The notes: a model not told the origin generated them from the letters alone. Counted from the stretch's first letter, positions 13,385 to 20,709 are shown. The stretch: DNA of 21,786 nucleotides from Aquificales bacterium (GCA_027035985.1 JALVTI010000144.1:1-21786), one strand, 5' to 3'. Translations and numbers: made by a program.

Positions 13385-14560
13385 TTATTCCAAAATTAAT
13401 TTCGCCAAATTGCTAGGAGTGGCGGGCATTATATTGTGGGGAACCTTTTGTCCATTGGTGAAGTAATACATGGGTAAAGAAATCTTTTCAATAGCGGAAA
13501 AAATGGCGCCCCTCTTATAAGTTTCATCCGCTTTTGTTAAGACTAAACCCTTTAAGGGATAACTCTTTAAGTGCTCGTAAATTTCTAAAACAACATCGGG
13601 GTGCATGTTGAAACTAACCGTTAGGAGAGGAATGAATTTTTCCTCTTCTAGGTCTCCCAAAATGTTAAAAATCTCCTTCCAACTGAGCTCATCGTAAACA
13701 CTTCTTCCCGCGATGTCGATAAAGAGAAATTCCTTATCGGAAAAATCTTCAAGCGCCGTTTCAAAAGCCTTTTTGGTGTCCGCCTTGCGGAAGGGGATTT
13801 CTAAAACCTTTAAAAAGCTTTCGAGTCTTTGGGCACCACCGACTCTAAAAGTGTCCAAAGAAATAACTCCCACACTTCTTTGGTTGTTTAATACAAAATT
13901 CGACACTATTTTGGCGATAGTTGTAGTTTTTCCCACACCCGTGGGACCTATTAAAGCTATTACCTTCTGAGGGTCCTCATCTTCCAAACTTCTAAACTCG
14001 AAAAGTTTTTCCAATGCCTCACTTAAAGCCTTTTGGGGGGTATCCTTTAAATCGAATAGTTCCTGCTCTATATCGTAGCCCGTAGCCTCACGCAATATTT
14101 TTATTGCGAGCTTTTCGGGAAAAGCCTTTTCGTGAAGTATATCCAAAAGGTTTAAAGCTTCATCGCCCAATTGTGAGAGAAATTTTTTATCATCCTCCGA
14201 AAGGTTTTCTTTTTTCGCTCCAACTCTAATAGGTATCTTTTTTTCCTTAGTATTTTTGCTTAAGTCCTCTTTTAAAGATTGCAACTCCTTTTTAAGTTCC
14301 TCCAATTCCTTAAGAAGGATTTCCTCGACGACTTCTTTTTTAAACTCCTCCTTTTGTTCCTCTTCTTCCGTTTCCACCGGCTTGTCGGGAATTTCGATAA
14401 TAACCTCCGTGAATTCCTTACCGAAGATGGGGATAAATGGTATCGGATACTTCTTAATGTGGTTAATTTCTATTACAACAAAGTTATTTCCGTAAAGTTT
14501 CCTCAGTTCTTCTTGGATTTCTACTATATCTTTGGACGGAAAAACCTTTCTGATAAGCAT
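13385..14560 (-). CDS. flhF: flagellar biosynthesis GTPase FlhF
   Basis: SRP-subfamily GTPase that sets the site of flagellar assembly; 391 residues. The N-terminal B domain (1-120) is charged and Glu/Lys-rich, beginning MLIRKVFPSKDIVEIQEELR. The N domain follows, then the G domain: G1 GPTGVGKTT (205-213), SLDTFRVGGAQRLE (234-247), FIDIAGRS and LTKADETYKRGAIFS, and a C-terminus with GQKVPHNIMPATPSNLAKLIL, as in FlhF. ATG 14560 was chosen over an in-frame opening at 14728: the extra 56 residues would be translated from inside the tmRNA gene and have no FlhF character. Only 28 bases separate this ATG from the tmRNA 3' end, with TTTAAAATTTAT in the gap and no terminator. Confidence 0.93.
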   Translation of the reverse strand: MLIRKVFPSKDIVEIQEELRKLYGNNFVVIEINHIKKYPIPFIPIFGKEFTEVIIEIPDKPVETEEEEQKEEFKKEVVEEILLKELEELKKELQSLKEDLSKNTKEKKIPIRVGAKKENLSEDDKKFLSQLGDEALNLLDILHEKAFPEKLAIKILREATGYDIEQELFDLKDTPQKALSEALEKLFEFRSLEDEDPQKVIALIGPTGVGKTTTIAKIVSNFVLNNQRSVGVISLDTFRVGGAQRLESFLKVLEIPFRKADTKKAFETALEDFSDKEFLFIDIAGRSVYDELSWKEIFNILGDLEEEKFIPLLTVSFNMHPDVVLEIYEHLKSYPLKGLVLTKADETYKRGAIFSAIEKISLPMYYFTNGQKVPHNIMPATPSNLAKLILE

Positions 14561-14588
14561 TGGAGTGAGATAAATTTTAAACGCCCAG

Positions 14589-14931
14589 TGGAGGCGGCGG
14601 GAATCGAACCCGCGTCCGGAGACGCCGGACCTCCGAGGCTCTACAGGCTTAGCCGGTGTTTTGTACCGCCTTGCGGGCGTCCACCGGCAAACTCCCGCAA
14701 GGGGTCCCGCCTGCGTTGTCGGCTTCACCCCCGGCGGGCAAGGGGTGAAGCCCCAGCGCCCAGGTTTGACGCCCTTAGGAAGCCGGGCGCAAGCTTCCTA
14801 AGGACGGGCTGCCGTCAATTAGGCAGCCATTGCGAGTTCAGCTTCGGGAGCTGTTGCTCTCGGCTGTTACGGGTGCCACCCGGCCTGCTCCTCGGGGTCC
14901 GACCTGTCCCCGTCGAAACCATGTCGCCCCC
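14589..14931 (-). ncRNA. ssrA: transfer-messenger RNA (tmRNA)
   Basis: About 343 nt. The 5' end on the minus strand starts GGGGGCGACATGGTTTCGAC, followed by GGGGACAGG, the conserved tmRNA opening. The 3' end carries the T-arm CGCGGGTTCGATTCCCGC and acceptor strand CGCCTCC plus discriminator A. The two ends pair in 7 bp (one G-U). CCA is not encoded; the next bases are CTG, so it must be added after transcription. Several strong internal hairpins (for example GGGGCTTCACCCC..., TTAGGAAGC...GCTTCCTAA) fit the pseudoknot-rich body. With SmpB it frees stalled ribosomes and tags the peptide. No tmRNA-specific promoter is obvious; it lies between rplT and flhF on the same strand. Confidence 0.97.
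14819..14851 (-). other. tmRNA tag reading frame, peptide APEAELAMAA
   Basis: Inside ssrA, after GTAACAGCCGAGAGCAACA, the codons GCT CCC GAA GCT GAA CTC GCA ATG GCT GCC TAA give APEAELAMAA and a stop. The assignment of GCT as resume codon follows the Aquifex tag APEAELALAA that I recall. The Met at the third position from the end, instead of Leu or Val, is the only difference. Confidence 0.85.
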
Positions 14932-14965
14932 TACCGGGCTTCAAGGAACCTTCCGATTTCAATAG

Positions 14966-14991
14966 AAAAAATTAAACCCCCGAAGGGGCTT
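14966..14991 (-). terminator. intrinsic terminator after rplT
   Basis: On the minus strand AAGCCCC (14991-14985), tetraloop TTCG, GGGGTTT (14980-14974; one G-U pair), then AA and a run of six T (14971-14966). This is a textbook UUCG-capped terminator 25 bases after the rplT stop, and it separates rplT from ssrA. Confidence 0.75.
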
Positions 14992-14996
14992 TGTTC

Positions 14997-15008
14997 TGAC
15001 AAATGTCA
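14997..15008. repeat. palindrome TGACAAATGTCA after rplT
   Basis: TGACA and TGTCA arms around AA, 8 bases after the rplT stop and before the terminator. On the minus strand it includes a TTGACA, but no -10 lies 16-18 bases downstream. Confidence 0.3.
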
Positions 15009-15016
15009 AAAATTTT

Positions 15017-15367
15017 TTAGGCTGCGAGCGCCTCTTTAGCCTTTTCGACCAACTTGGCGAAAGCTTCGGGGTCTCTTACCGCTATGTCGGCGAGAACTTT
15101 CCTGTCGAGTTCGACGCCAGCCTTTTGCAAACCGTGGATAAACTTAGAGTAGTTCAGCCCGTGGGGTCTGACGGCGGCGTTAATCCGGGCAATCCATAGG
15201 CGCCTCATTTGGCGCTTCCTCAGGCGCCTGTGGACGTATTGGTAATAGAGGGCTTTCATTACGCCCTCTTTAGCCTTTCTATAGTTTTTCCTCCTACCGT
15301 AGAAACCCTTTGCGAGTTTGAGTATTTTTTTCTTTCTCCTTCTGGAGGAAGGTCCTTTGACACGCAT
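15017..15367 (-). CDS. rplT: 50S ribosomal protein L20
   Basis: Binds 23S rRNA early in 50S assembly. 116 residues from ATG 15367: MRVKGPSSRRRKKKILKLAK, GFYGRRKNYRKAKEGVMKAL, then RRLRKRQMRRLWIARINAA and GLNYSKFIHGL, all L20 hallmarks, with an acidic C-terminal helix. A GTG 10 codons upstream (15397) is in frame, but those residues do not resemble L20 N-termini. No Shine-Dalgarno: AAAATAACTCCCCTTGCT precedes ATG. The usual infC-rpmI-rplT order is absent; upstream is a divergent Trm112-like gene. A clear terminator follows the gene. Confidence 0.97.
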   Translation of the reverse strand: MRVKGPSSRRRKKKILKLAKGFYGRRKNYRKAKEGVMKALYYQYVHRRLRKRQMRRLWIARINAAVRPHGLNYSKFIHGLQKAGVELDRKVLADIAVRDPEAFAKLVEKAKEALAA

Positions 15368-15435
15368 AGCAAGGGGAGTTATTTTATCAAATTTCACCCG
15401 CAGAGGGCTAAAGAGTTATTAACCTATTCCTTTTA

Positions 15436-15639
15436 ATGGAAAAGAAGGATAACACCCTTTCCGAGGATTTGCTCGAGATTTTAGCCTGTCCCCTCTGCAA
15501 GGGGGATATAGAATACGACCGCAGAAGGAATGTCCTAATCTGCCGCACCTGTAAGGTCTATTTCGAGATTATCGACGGTATCCCCGATATGGTTCCCGAG
15601 GACGCCAAACCTTTGGAGGAATTGAAAAATGAAGGATAA
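15436..15639 (+). CDS. Trm112-like zinc protein (YcaR/UPF0434 family)
   Basis: 67 residues. LLEILACPLCKGDIEY and CRTCK place four cysteines (C18, C21, C36, C39) as in small Trm112-fold proteins, followed by VYFEIIDGIPDMVPEDA, a family signature. Eukaryotic and archaeal Trm112 activate methyltransferases of the translation machinery; the role of the bacterial homologues is less clear. ATG at 15436 follows TTAACCTA and 9 bases, without a Shine-Dalgarno. Its stop codon directly abuts that of the convergent marC gene (15640). Confidence 0.88.
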   Translation: MEKKDNTLSEDLLEILACPLCKGDIEYDRRRNVLICRTCKVYFEIIDGIPDMVPEDAKPLEELKNEG

Positions 15640-16308
15640 CTAATGTAGAACTTTCCAAAGTTCTTTGAAACCGGAAATAAGGAATTCCGAAGCTATTGCT
15701 CCTACAATTAACCCCATTATACGAGTAGCTATTTTTAATCCAGTTACACCAATAAAATTAACAATAGTATAGCTATATCTAAGTGTTAAGTAAACCACTA
15801 GGGAAGATACTAGAATAGCACTTAGCAACAAACTTAGTGAGAATATATCGTTATACTTCGTTTTTAAAACTATCAAAGTTGTCAAGACTCCTGGACCAAA
15901 AAGTATAGGAATCCCTAGGGGGACAATTGAAATATCTTCTTTTTCTTTTGCTTCGTTAGACTCTTCTTTAGTATGTTTGGTATTGGAAATTTCTCCCTGA
16001 AGCATATCCAACGATAGTTTAAAAAGTAAGATACCTCCTATAACCTTAAGAGAAGGAAGATTTATTCCAAACAATTTAAAAATAAAATCACCTGCAAATA
16101 TGGTTATTAAAGCAGCAATAAATACAGTTAGAGAAGTTTTCAAACTAATTTTTTTTACCTCATTTGGATTAGCTGTTTCGCCTAAGATTGAAACCATTAT
16201 TGCTGCCGCGGCAAGAGGGTTAAGAATAGTTATTAACCCCAATGTGAAATAAAAAAATCTTTCCAAATATTGGAAAAAGTTGGTATCCATTATAGAATTG
16301 TCAAACAT
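15640..16308 (-). CDS. MarC-family integral membrane protein
   Basis: 222 residues with six probable membrane spans: LGLITILNPLAAAAIMVSIL (19-38), a span ending IFAGDFIFKLFGI, VIGGILLFKLSLDMLQG, the conserved GIPILFGPGVLTTLIVL after a charged loop, then LLLSAILVSSLVVYLTL and a final GLIVGAIASEFLISGF. This is the MarC/YhcE fold; the name came from a multiple antibiotic resistance locus, but the transport role is unproven. ATG 16308 has a good GGAGG about 10 bases upstream, unlike most genes here; M7 is a weaker alternative. It lies 24 bases after comM, so probably is in one operon with it. Base composition is markedly AT-rich (about 30% GC in sampled lines) compared with roughly 45-50% in neighbours, suggesting recent acquisition. 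Confidence 0.9.
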   Translation of the reverse strand: MFDNSIMDTNFFQYLERFFYFTLGLITILNPLAAAAIMVSILGETANPNEVKKISLKTSLTVFIAALITIFAGDFIFKLFGINLPSLKVIGGILLFKLSLDMLQGEISNTKHTKEESNEAKEKEDISIVPLGIPILFGPGVLTTLIVLKTKYNDIFSLSLLLSAILVSSLVVYLTLRYSYTIVNFIGVTGLKIATRIMGLIVGAIASEFLISGFKELWKVLH

Positions 16309-16332
16309 AGTTTGAACCCTCCAAATTTCATA

Positions 16333-17829
16333 TTAAACTTCCAAAGGTTCCCTTATATAGTTCAAAGCCTCCGAAACGTGTTTGGTTTTAATACCTTCCT
16401 CCCCCTCGAGGTCGGCTATGGTTCTGCAGACCTTTAGGAGTTTGAAATAGCTCCTCGCACTCAGGTGGAGTTTTTCCATAGCCCTTTCTATCAAAACTTT
16501 CGCCGGTTTTTCCAAATTCAAAACCTCTTTGAGTTCGCTGTTATTAAGTTCCCCGTTGAACTTTCCGTTTGGGTTTCTCCTCTTTTGTATCTCTACCGCT
16601 CGGAGGACTCTCCTTTTAATCTCTTTTGAGCTCTCCTCTTGGAGGTCTTTCAAAAGTTCGGTCTCCTCTACGGGGTTAACCCAAATCTTTAGGTCTATCC
16701 TGTCCCAAAGGGGTGAGGAAATCTTTTTCAAATACCTCCTTATTTGGGAGGGTTTGCATACGCACTCCCTAAAGGGGTGTTTGTAATTTCCGCAAGGGCA
16801 GGGGTTTAGTGCGCTAACCCACAGAAACTTGGAAGGGAATTCCACCTTATACCCCGCGCGGCTTATCAAAACCTTTCCATCCTCCAAGGGTTGCCTTAAA
16901 ACTTCGAGCACCTTGCGGTTGAATTCGGGAAGTTCGTCCATAAAGAGGACTCCCCTATGGGCTAAGGAGATTTCCCCCGGCATAGGGGTATTTCCACCGC
17001 CGATTATAGCCGCCTCCGATGCGGTGTAGTGGGGCGACCTAAAGGGTCTTTTGGTAATAAGTCCGTCGGTTAGCAAACCGGCCACGCTGTAGATTTGAGA
17101 GACCTCCAAGATTTCCCACTCCTCCATCGGCGGCATTATTGAGGGAATCCTCTTTGCCAGCATCGACTTACCGCTTCCCGGGGTGCCGACCATGGCGGCG
17201 TGGTGAAAGCCGGCGACCGCTATTTCTAAAACCCTCTTTGCCTGCCTTTGACCCTTCACATCGGCAAAGTCGAGGGGATAGTCCTCCTCCCCCGAAAGGT
17301 CTCTGTTCGAATACTCGACCCTTTTGAGGTTTCCGTTAACCAAATCTCCCAACGATGGAGCGGTATAGACCTCTATATCCCTTATGAGTTCCAGTTCTCC
17401 GACATTCCCCTTCGGGACGAAAAATTTTTTGAAACCCAACTTGCGGAGACCCAAAACGACGGTGAGAACCCCGCGAACCGCCCTAATCTCACCGCTCAGT
17501 GCCAGCTCTCCCAAAAACACAAAATCCCGATAGGGCTCTATATCGAAAATACCCTGCGATGCGAGTATGCCGAGGGCTATCGGTAGGTCGTAGAGGCTTC
17601 CCGCCTTGCGGCGGTCGGAGGGGGCGAGGTTAACCGTTATCCTCTTGGAGGGAAAGGTAAATCCGCTGTTCTTTATCGCGCTCCTGACCCGCTCCTTAGC
17701 CTCCTTTACCGCCGTATCCGCCAAGCCGACTATGTTGAAAAAGGGAAGACCGTTTGAGATATCGACCTGAACCTCAACGGGGTAAGTTTCCAAACCCAAA
17801 AACCCGCCGCTGTAGAGCTTTACAAACAT
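16333..17829 (-). CDS. comM: YifB/ComM-family Mg-chelatase-like AAA+ ATPase
   Basis: 498 residues, the normal size. The N-terminal Lon-like S5 domain (1-165) contains PFFNIVGLADTAVKEAKERV, SKRITVNLAPSD and DLPIALGIL. The AAA+ module follows with DFADVKGQRQAKRVLEIA, Walker A GTPGSGKS (215-222), RPFRSPHYTASEAAIIGGG and Walker B VLFMDE (294-299). A Cys pair cluster, CPCG (344-347) and CVC (356-358), is typical of the family. In naturally competent bacteria ComM is a hexameric helicase that promotes branch migration of incoming DNA during recombination. The start is ATG 17829 (MFVKLYSGGFLGLE), preceded by ATAACCTT and 8 bases. Divergent from the 17902 gene; marC lies downstream. Confidence 0.95.
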   Translation of the reverse strand: MFVKLYSGGFLGLETYPVEVQVDISNGLPFFNIVGLADTAVKEAKERVRSAIKNSGFTFPSKRITVNLAPSDRRKAGSLYDLPIALGILASQGIFDIEPYRDFVFLGELALSGEIRAVRGVLTVVLGLRKLGFKKFFVPKGNVGELELIRDIEVYTAPSLGDLVNGNLKRVEYSNRDLSGEEDYPLDFADVKGQRQAKRVLEIAVAGFHHAAMVGTPGSGKSMLAKRIPSIMPPMEEWEILEVSQIYSVAGLLTDGLITKRPFRSPHYTASEAAIIGGGNTPMPGEISLAHRGVLFMDELPEFNRKVLEVLRQPLEDGKVLISRAGYKVEFPSKFLWVSALNPCPCGNYKHPFRECVCKPSQIRRYLKKISSPLWDRIDLKIWVNPVEETELLKDLQEESSKEIKRRVLRAVEIQKRRNPNGKFNGELNNSELKEVLNLEKPAKVLIERAMEKLHLSARSYFKLLKVCRTIADLEGEEGIKTKHVSEALNYIREPLEV

Positions 17830-17901
17830 TTCCCCAAAAGGTTATTTTGTAAAAACCCACCCCCACTTGCGGGAAATGTTAAGCTAACACCTCCGAGGGC
17901 G

Positions 17902-18612
17902 ATGGTTTCAAATCTTCCCTGTCCCCTTTGGGTGGTGTTTTTATTATTCGTAGCCACAGCGGCGGGAGGTCTGAACCTATACCTATACCTCCTGTATAGG
18001 GAGAAAATTGCCGATTGCCTCGTCCACCGCGGGGGTATCGTTAAGCGGTTTCTCCTGGGAAGGGTATACGGTTATATCTCCTCTATCCTCTTCGGGGTTG
18101 CCTTTGTTTTCTCCCTCCTGCTGTTGGTCGCATCGGGGCATAAGACCCTCTATTGGTTTGCGTTCTTTAACTCCCTCGCGGTGGTTTTGCTATACCGACC
18201 CTTTAAAGGACTTCTTCTATCGGAGACCTACCCCGAGGTGGGTTTATATCTGATTTCGAAATACCTTCCTTGGGTGGTTTTGCTCCCACTAATACCCCTT
18301 TACGGATTTTACACCTTCAGCCATCTCCCTTTGGGGGAAATTATCCCGACACCCGATGCGGTCGAATATGAGAAGCACCTTTCGGAGGTCTATCTTCAAG
18401 GGTTCTCCTGCAAGTGGGTAGGTCTCTTTTTCTACCTCGCAAAGGTCTCCGATTACGCAATTTGGGGCCTTCAAATGGCTCTTTCCAACTATTTCCCGTC
18501 AGGTTTTAAGGTTTTCTCCGTCTATTTACTGCTAAAGGAGGGTTTCTCGGTATGGGCGATAAACGGGTTTCTGGCGAAACTCCTGGCGACGCTGGACGCG
18601 AGGAGATTTTAG
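17902..18612 (+). CDS. uncharacterised multispan membrane protein
   Basis: 236 residues that I do not recognise. There are at least four likely membrane spans: about 9-31 (VVFLLFVATAAGGLNLYLY), 57-77 (ILFGVAFVFSLLLLVA), 82-98 (TLYWFAFFNSLAVVLLY) and 121-139 (LPWVVLLPLIPLYGFY). Next is a polar stretch of about 25 residues (LGEIIPTPDAVEYEKHLSEV) and then a weakly hydrophobic C-terminal half that may re-enter the membrane (KWVGLFFYLAKVSDYAIW, SVYLLLKEGFSVWAING). No signal peptide cleavage site is evident. ATG 17902 has no clear Shine-Dalgarno. The last 61 bases overlap the next gene in another frame, so the two products are probably made together and may form a complex. Confidence 0.8.
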   Translation: MVSNLPCPLWVVFLLFVATAAGGLNLYLYLLYREKIADCLVHRGGIVKRFLLGRVYGYISSILFGVAFVFSLLLLVASGHKTLYWFAFFNSLAVVLLYRPFKGLLLSETYPEVGLYLISKYLPWVVLLPLIPLYGFYTFSHLPLGEIIPTPDAVEYEKHLSEVYLQGFSCKWVGLFFYLAKVSDYAIWGLQMALSNYFPSGFKVFSVYLLLKEGFSVWAINGFLAKLLATLDARRF

Positions 18613-19844
18613 AAAATAAAAACCCCGACGAAGGCGGGCGTAGACCTAAAAGAAAGGTAAAACTCTCGACCGTCTTCTGGTCGGTCTTTATAGGGTTGGC
18701 GCTCCTCTTTGCGGCGATAGAGGTTGCCTACAACCTTTTGGAGGAAAAAACTTCAAAAACTTTCCAAAAATTGGAGGGAAACAAAACCCTAACCCAAAAG
18801 GGTGAGCGGTTGAAGGAGGAAATCTTCCGCTTTTTGGAACAAAACAACAGACACGCCCTAAGGAGGGCTTGGGAAAAATCCATTCCCCAAATAGAGGAGC
18901 TAAAGCGGAGAAACCTCTCGGAGGTAAGGAATTACATAGACCGCAAGTTGGATTTTTACTTTAAAGTCCACATCTATTGGAACGACGGAATAGACCGTTT
19001 CCTCGACTGGCTATACTCCACAAAAACCCAATACTACCTAACCCTTTTAAAGGGTAAGGAGCTCGCCGAGAGGGGTATAAATTCGGTTGCAACCCGCCTC
19101 GCCAACAAGACCCTTTTTAACGCCACCCCCGAAGTTGCCCGATACATTGAAGAACACTTTTACAGGTTTGTCCTAAATCCCGAAGACCTACAGGGGTATA
19201 TAAACCGCGAGATAGTCCCCTATATGGAGAAAAAGTTCTCCGAGTTCCAAAGGGAGGTCTTTAAAATTGTCGAGACCCGCTATAGGGAGGAGCTCCGAAA
19301 TTTGACCTCCGAAAGGTTTGGAAACTCGACCGAAGTCCAAAGGGAGGTGGACGATTTCTTGAAGTCCCATAGCGGGGATTTGGAAAGTTTTTTCCTCCAC
19401 AGGGTGAACGTAATTGCTACCATCAAAGTGGGTGAGGGTGCTGGTTTGGCGATAGCCTACAAGGTGTTAACCAAAATTTCGGCAAAGGTATCGGAAAAGA
19501 TAGCCGTTAAAGTGGGTGAAAAGGTAGGTTCTAAGTTACTAAGTGCCGCGAGCGGTTTCACCGAAGGTTTAGCCCTCTGCGCTTGGGCGGGACCTTTCGA
19601 CCTCGTTTGCGCCGTTGGGGGCGCGGTTATTACAACAATCGCCACCGACTACGCGATTAACAAAATCGACGAACACTTAACGAGGGAGAAAACGAAAAAA
19701 CACCTTTTGGAGAATTTGAAGAAACTCCAAACCTCTTTAGGAAAATTGCTTTACGAGACCTACAAGGGTAAGGTTGAAGCCTTTGAAAACCGCCTCTCGG
19801 AGGAGTTTTATAAGGGGATACCCCTAAAGGAATTGGCAAAATAG
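18552..19844 (+). CDS. uncharacterised coiled-coil membrane protein with Gly-rich C-terminal hydrophobic region
   Basis: 430 residues. A polar N-terminus with a basic patch (RRPKRKVK, 30-37) precedes one membrane span (about 40-60), then about 230 residues of charged helix (65-285). The C-terminal part has quasi-repeated amphipathic AKVSEKIAVKVGEKVGSKLL (311-330) and a Gly/Ala-rich hydrophobic stretch with CAWAGPFDLVCAV (343-355) leading to DYAINKIDEHLTRE (366-379). I recall a similar C-terminal CxWxGPxxxVC...D...DE..NRE pattern in uncharacterised proteobacterial membrane proteins, but cannot name a family. ATG 18552 is supported by AAAGGAGG 10 bases upstream, inside the preceding gene. Such a layout fits a single-pass protein with a long periplasmic or cytoplasmic rod and a membrane-inserting end. 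Function unknown. Confidence 0.82.
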   Translation: MGDKRVSGETPGDAGREEILENKNPDEGGRRPKRKVKLSTVFWSVFIGLALLFAAIEVAYNLLEEKTSKTFQKLEGNKTLTQKGERLKEEIFRFLEQNNRHALRRAWEKSIPQIEELKRRNLSEVRNYIDRKLDFYFKVHIYWNDGIDRFLDWLYSTKTQYYLTLLKGKELAERGINSVATRLANKTLFNATPEVARYIEEHFYRFVLNPEDLQGYINREIVPYMEKKFSEFQREVFKIVETRYREELRNLTSERFGNSTEVQREVDDFLKSHSGDLESFFLHRVNVIATIKVGEGAGLAIAYKVLTKISAKVSEKIAVKVGEKVGSKLLSAASGFTEGLALCAWAGPFDLVCAVGGAVITTIATDYAINKIDEHLTREKTKKHLLENLKKLQTSLGKLLYETYKGKVEAFENRLSEEFYKGIPLKELAK

Positions 19845-19880
19845 GAAACCTCTCGGAGGGATAAGATATTTTCACTCGTT

Positions 19881-20678
19881 ATGGGTGTGGGTAAGAAGAT
19901 AAGGCTTAACAACGTTCTCAATCCCGAAACGGGTAAGACGATAATCGTCCCGATGGACCACGGCGTAAGCTCGGGTCCCATCGATGGGATAGTCAATATA
20001 AGGGAAGCCGTTCAGAGGGTTGCAAGGGGCGGAGCCGATGCGGTCGTCATCCACAAGGGTAATGTCCGCCTCGTTTTTGGAGATGGAAGAAAAAATATAG
20101 GACTGATAGTTCACATATCCGCCTCCACCGACTGGTCTCCCCGCAAAAACGACAAGGTTTTGGTCGGGGCTGTTGAGGAAGCCCTGAAGCTCGGCGCCGA
20201 TATGGTTTCCATCCATGTAAATATGGGCGCCGAGGGCGAGAGGGAGATGCTCCGCGATTTCGGTATCGTCTCCCGCGCTTGCGAGGAGTGGCAAATTCCC
20301 CTATTGGCTATGATTTACGGAAGGGGTCCCAAGATAGAGAACCAATACGACCCCAAGGTTGTAGCCCACTGCGCCCGTCTCGGTGCGGAGCTCGGCGCCG
20401 ATATAGTTAAAGTCCCCTACACCGGAGACCCGGAAACCTTCGCCAAAGTGGTTGAGGGTGCCGGCATACCGGTCGTTATAGCGGGCGGTCCCAAAATGAA
20501 GAGCGCCGAAGATGTTTTGAGAATGGTCGAAGGTGCGATTAAAGCCGGCGGAGCCGGACTTTCCATAGGTAGAAACGTCTTCCAAGCCGAAGACCCCGCA
20601 AAAATGGTCGCCGCCATGAGGGCTATAGTCCACGAGGGTAAAGGTGTAGAGGAAGCCCTTCAAATCTTGAGGGGTTAA
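19881..20678 (+). CDS. COG1830 class I aldolase (DhnA family): ADH synthase or archaeal-type FBP aldolase
   Basis: 265-residue TIM-barrel aldolase. It has IIVPMDHGVSSGPIDG (21-36), ISIHVNMGAE-like SIHVNMGAE, AMIYGRG (143-149) and IVKVPYTGD (175-183). D26, Y146 and the Schiff-base K177 align with D33, Y153 and K184 as I recall them for Methanocaldococcus MJ0400, the 2-amino-3,7-dideoxy-D-threo-hept-6-ulosonate synthase of the archaeal aromatic pathway. Overall similarity is higher to that enzyme than to typical bacterial FbaB, but sequence alone cannot decide between aromatic precursor synthesis and fructose-1,6-bisphosphate aldolase. The gene starts 36 bases after the 18552 gene; TAAGAT 13-18 bases before ATG suggests its own promoter. 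A strong terminator overlaps the stop codon. Confidence 0.9.
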   Translation: MGVGKKIRLNNVLNPETGKTIIVPMDHGVSSGPIDGIVNIREAVQRVARGGADAVVIHKGNVRLVFGDGRKNIGLIVHISASTDWSPRKNDKVLVGAVEEALKLGADMVSIHVNMGAEGEREMLRDFGIVSRACEEWQIPLLAMIYGRGPKIENQYDPKVVAHCARLGAELGADIVKVPYTGDPETFAKVVEGAGIPVVIAGGPKMKSAEDVLRMVEGAIKAGGAGLSIGRNVFQAEDPAKMVAAMRAIVHEGKGVEEALQILRG

Positions 20679-20700
20679 TTTTCCCCTCAAATAATTTTTT
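20667..20700 (+). terminator. intrinsic terminator of the aldolase gene
   Basis: TTGAGGGG (20667-20674) and CCCCTCAA (20683-20690) form a perfect 8-bp stem with an 8-base loop, followed by ATAA and six T. The stem includes the last codons and the stop of the aldolase. It is the clearest plus-strand terminator in the window. Confidence 0.8.
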
Positions 20701-20709
20701 ATCGCTGGG

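Noticed and set aside
14561..14728. In-frame N-terminal extension of flhF (56 codons)
   Set aside because: It is translated from the body and 3' end of tmRNA and has no FlhF character; ATG 14560 begins a typical FlhF N-terminus.
14279..14965. Plus-strand open frame of 228 codons antisense to flhF and ssrA
   Set aside because: It is a shadow of tmRNA and flhF on the opposite strand; no ribosome site and no protein family features.
14997..15008. TTGACA on the minus strand as a -35 of ssrA
   Set aside because: No -10 lies 16-18 bases downstream and the rplT terminator falls between it and the tmRNA start.
15368..15397. GTG start 10 codons upstream in rplT
   Set aside because: L20 proteins begin at the MRVK position; the extra residues have no counterpart in the family.
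20103..20130. Possible tRNA or additional structured RNA in coding regions
   Set aside because: No cloverleaf or T-arm sequence was found anywhere except in tmRNA.
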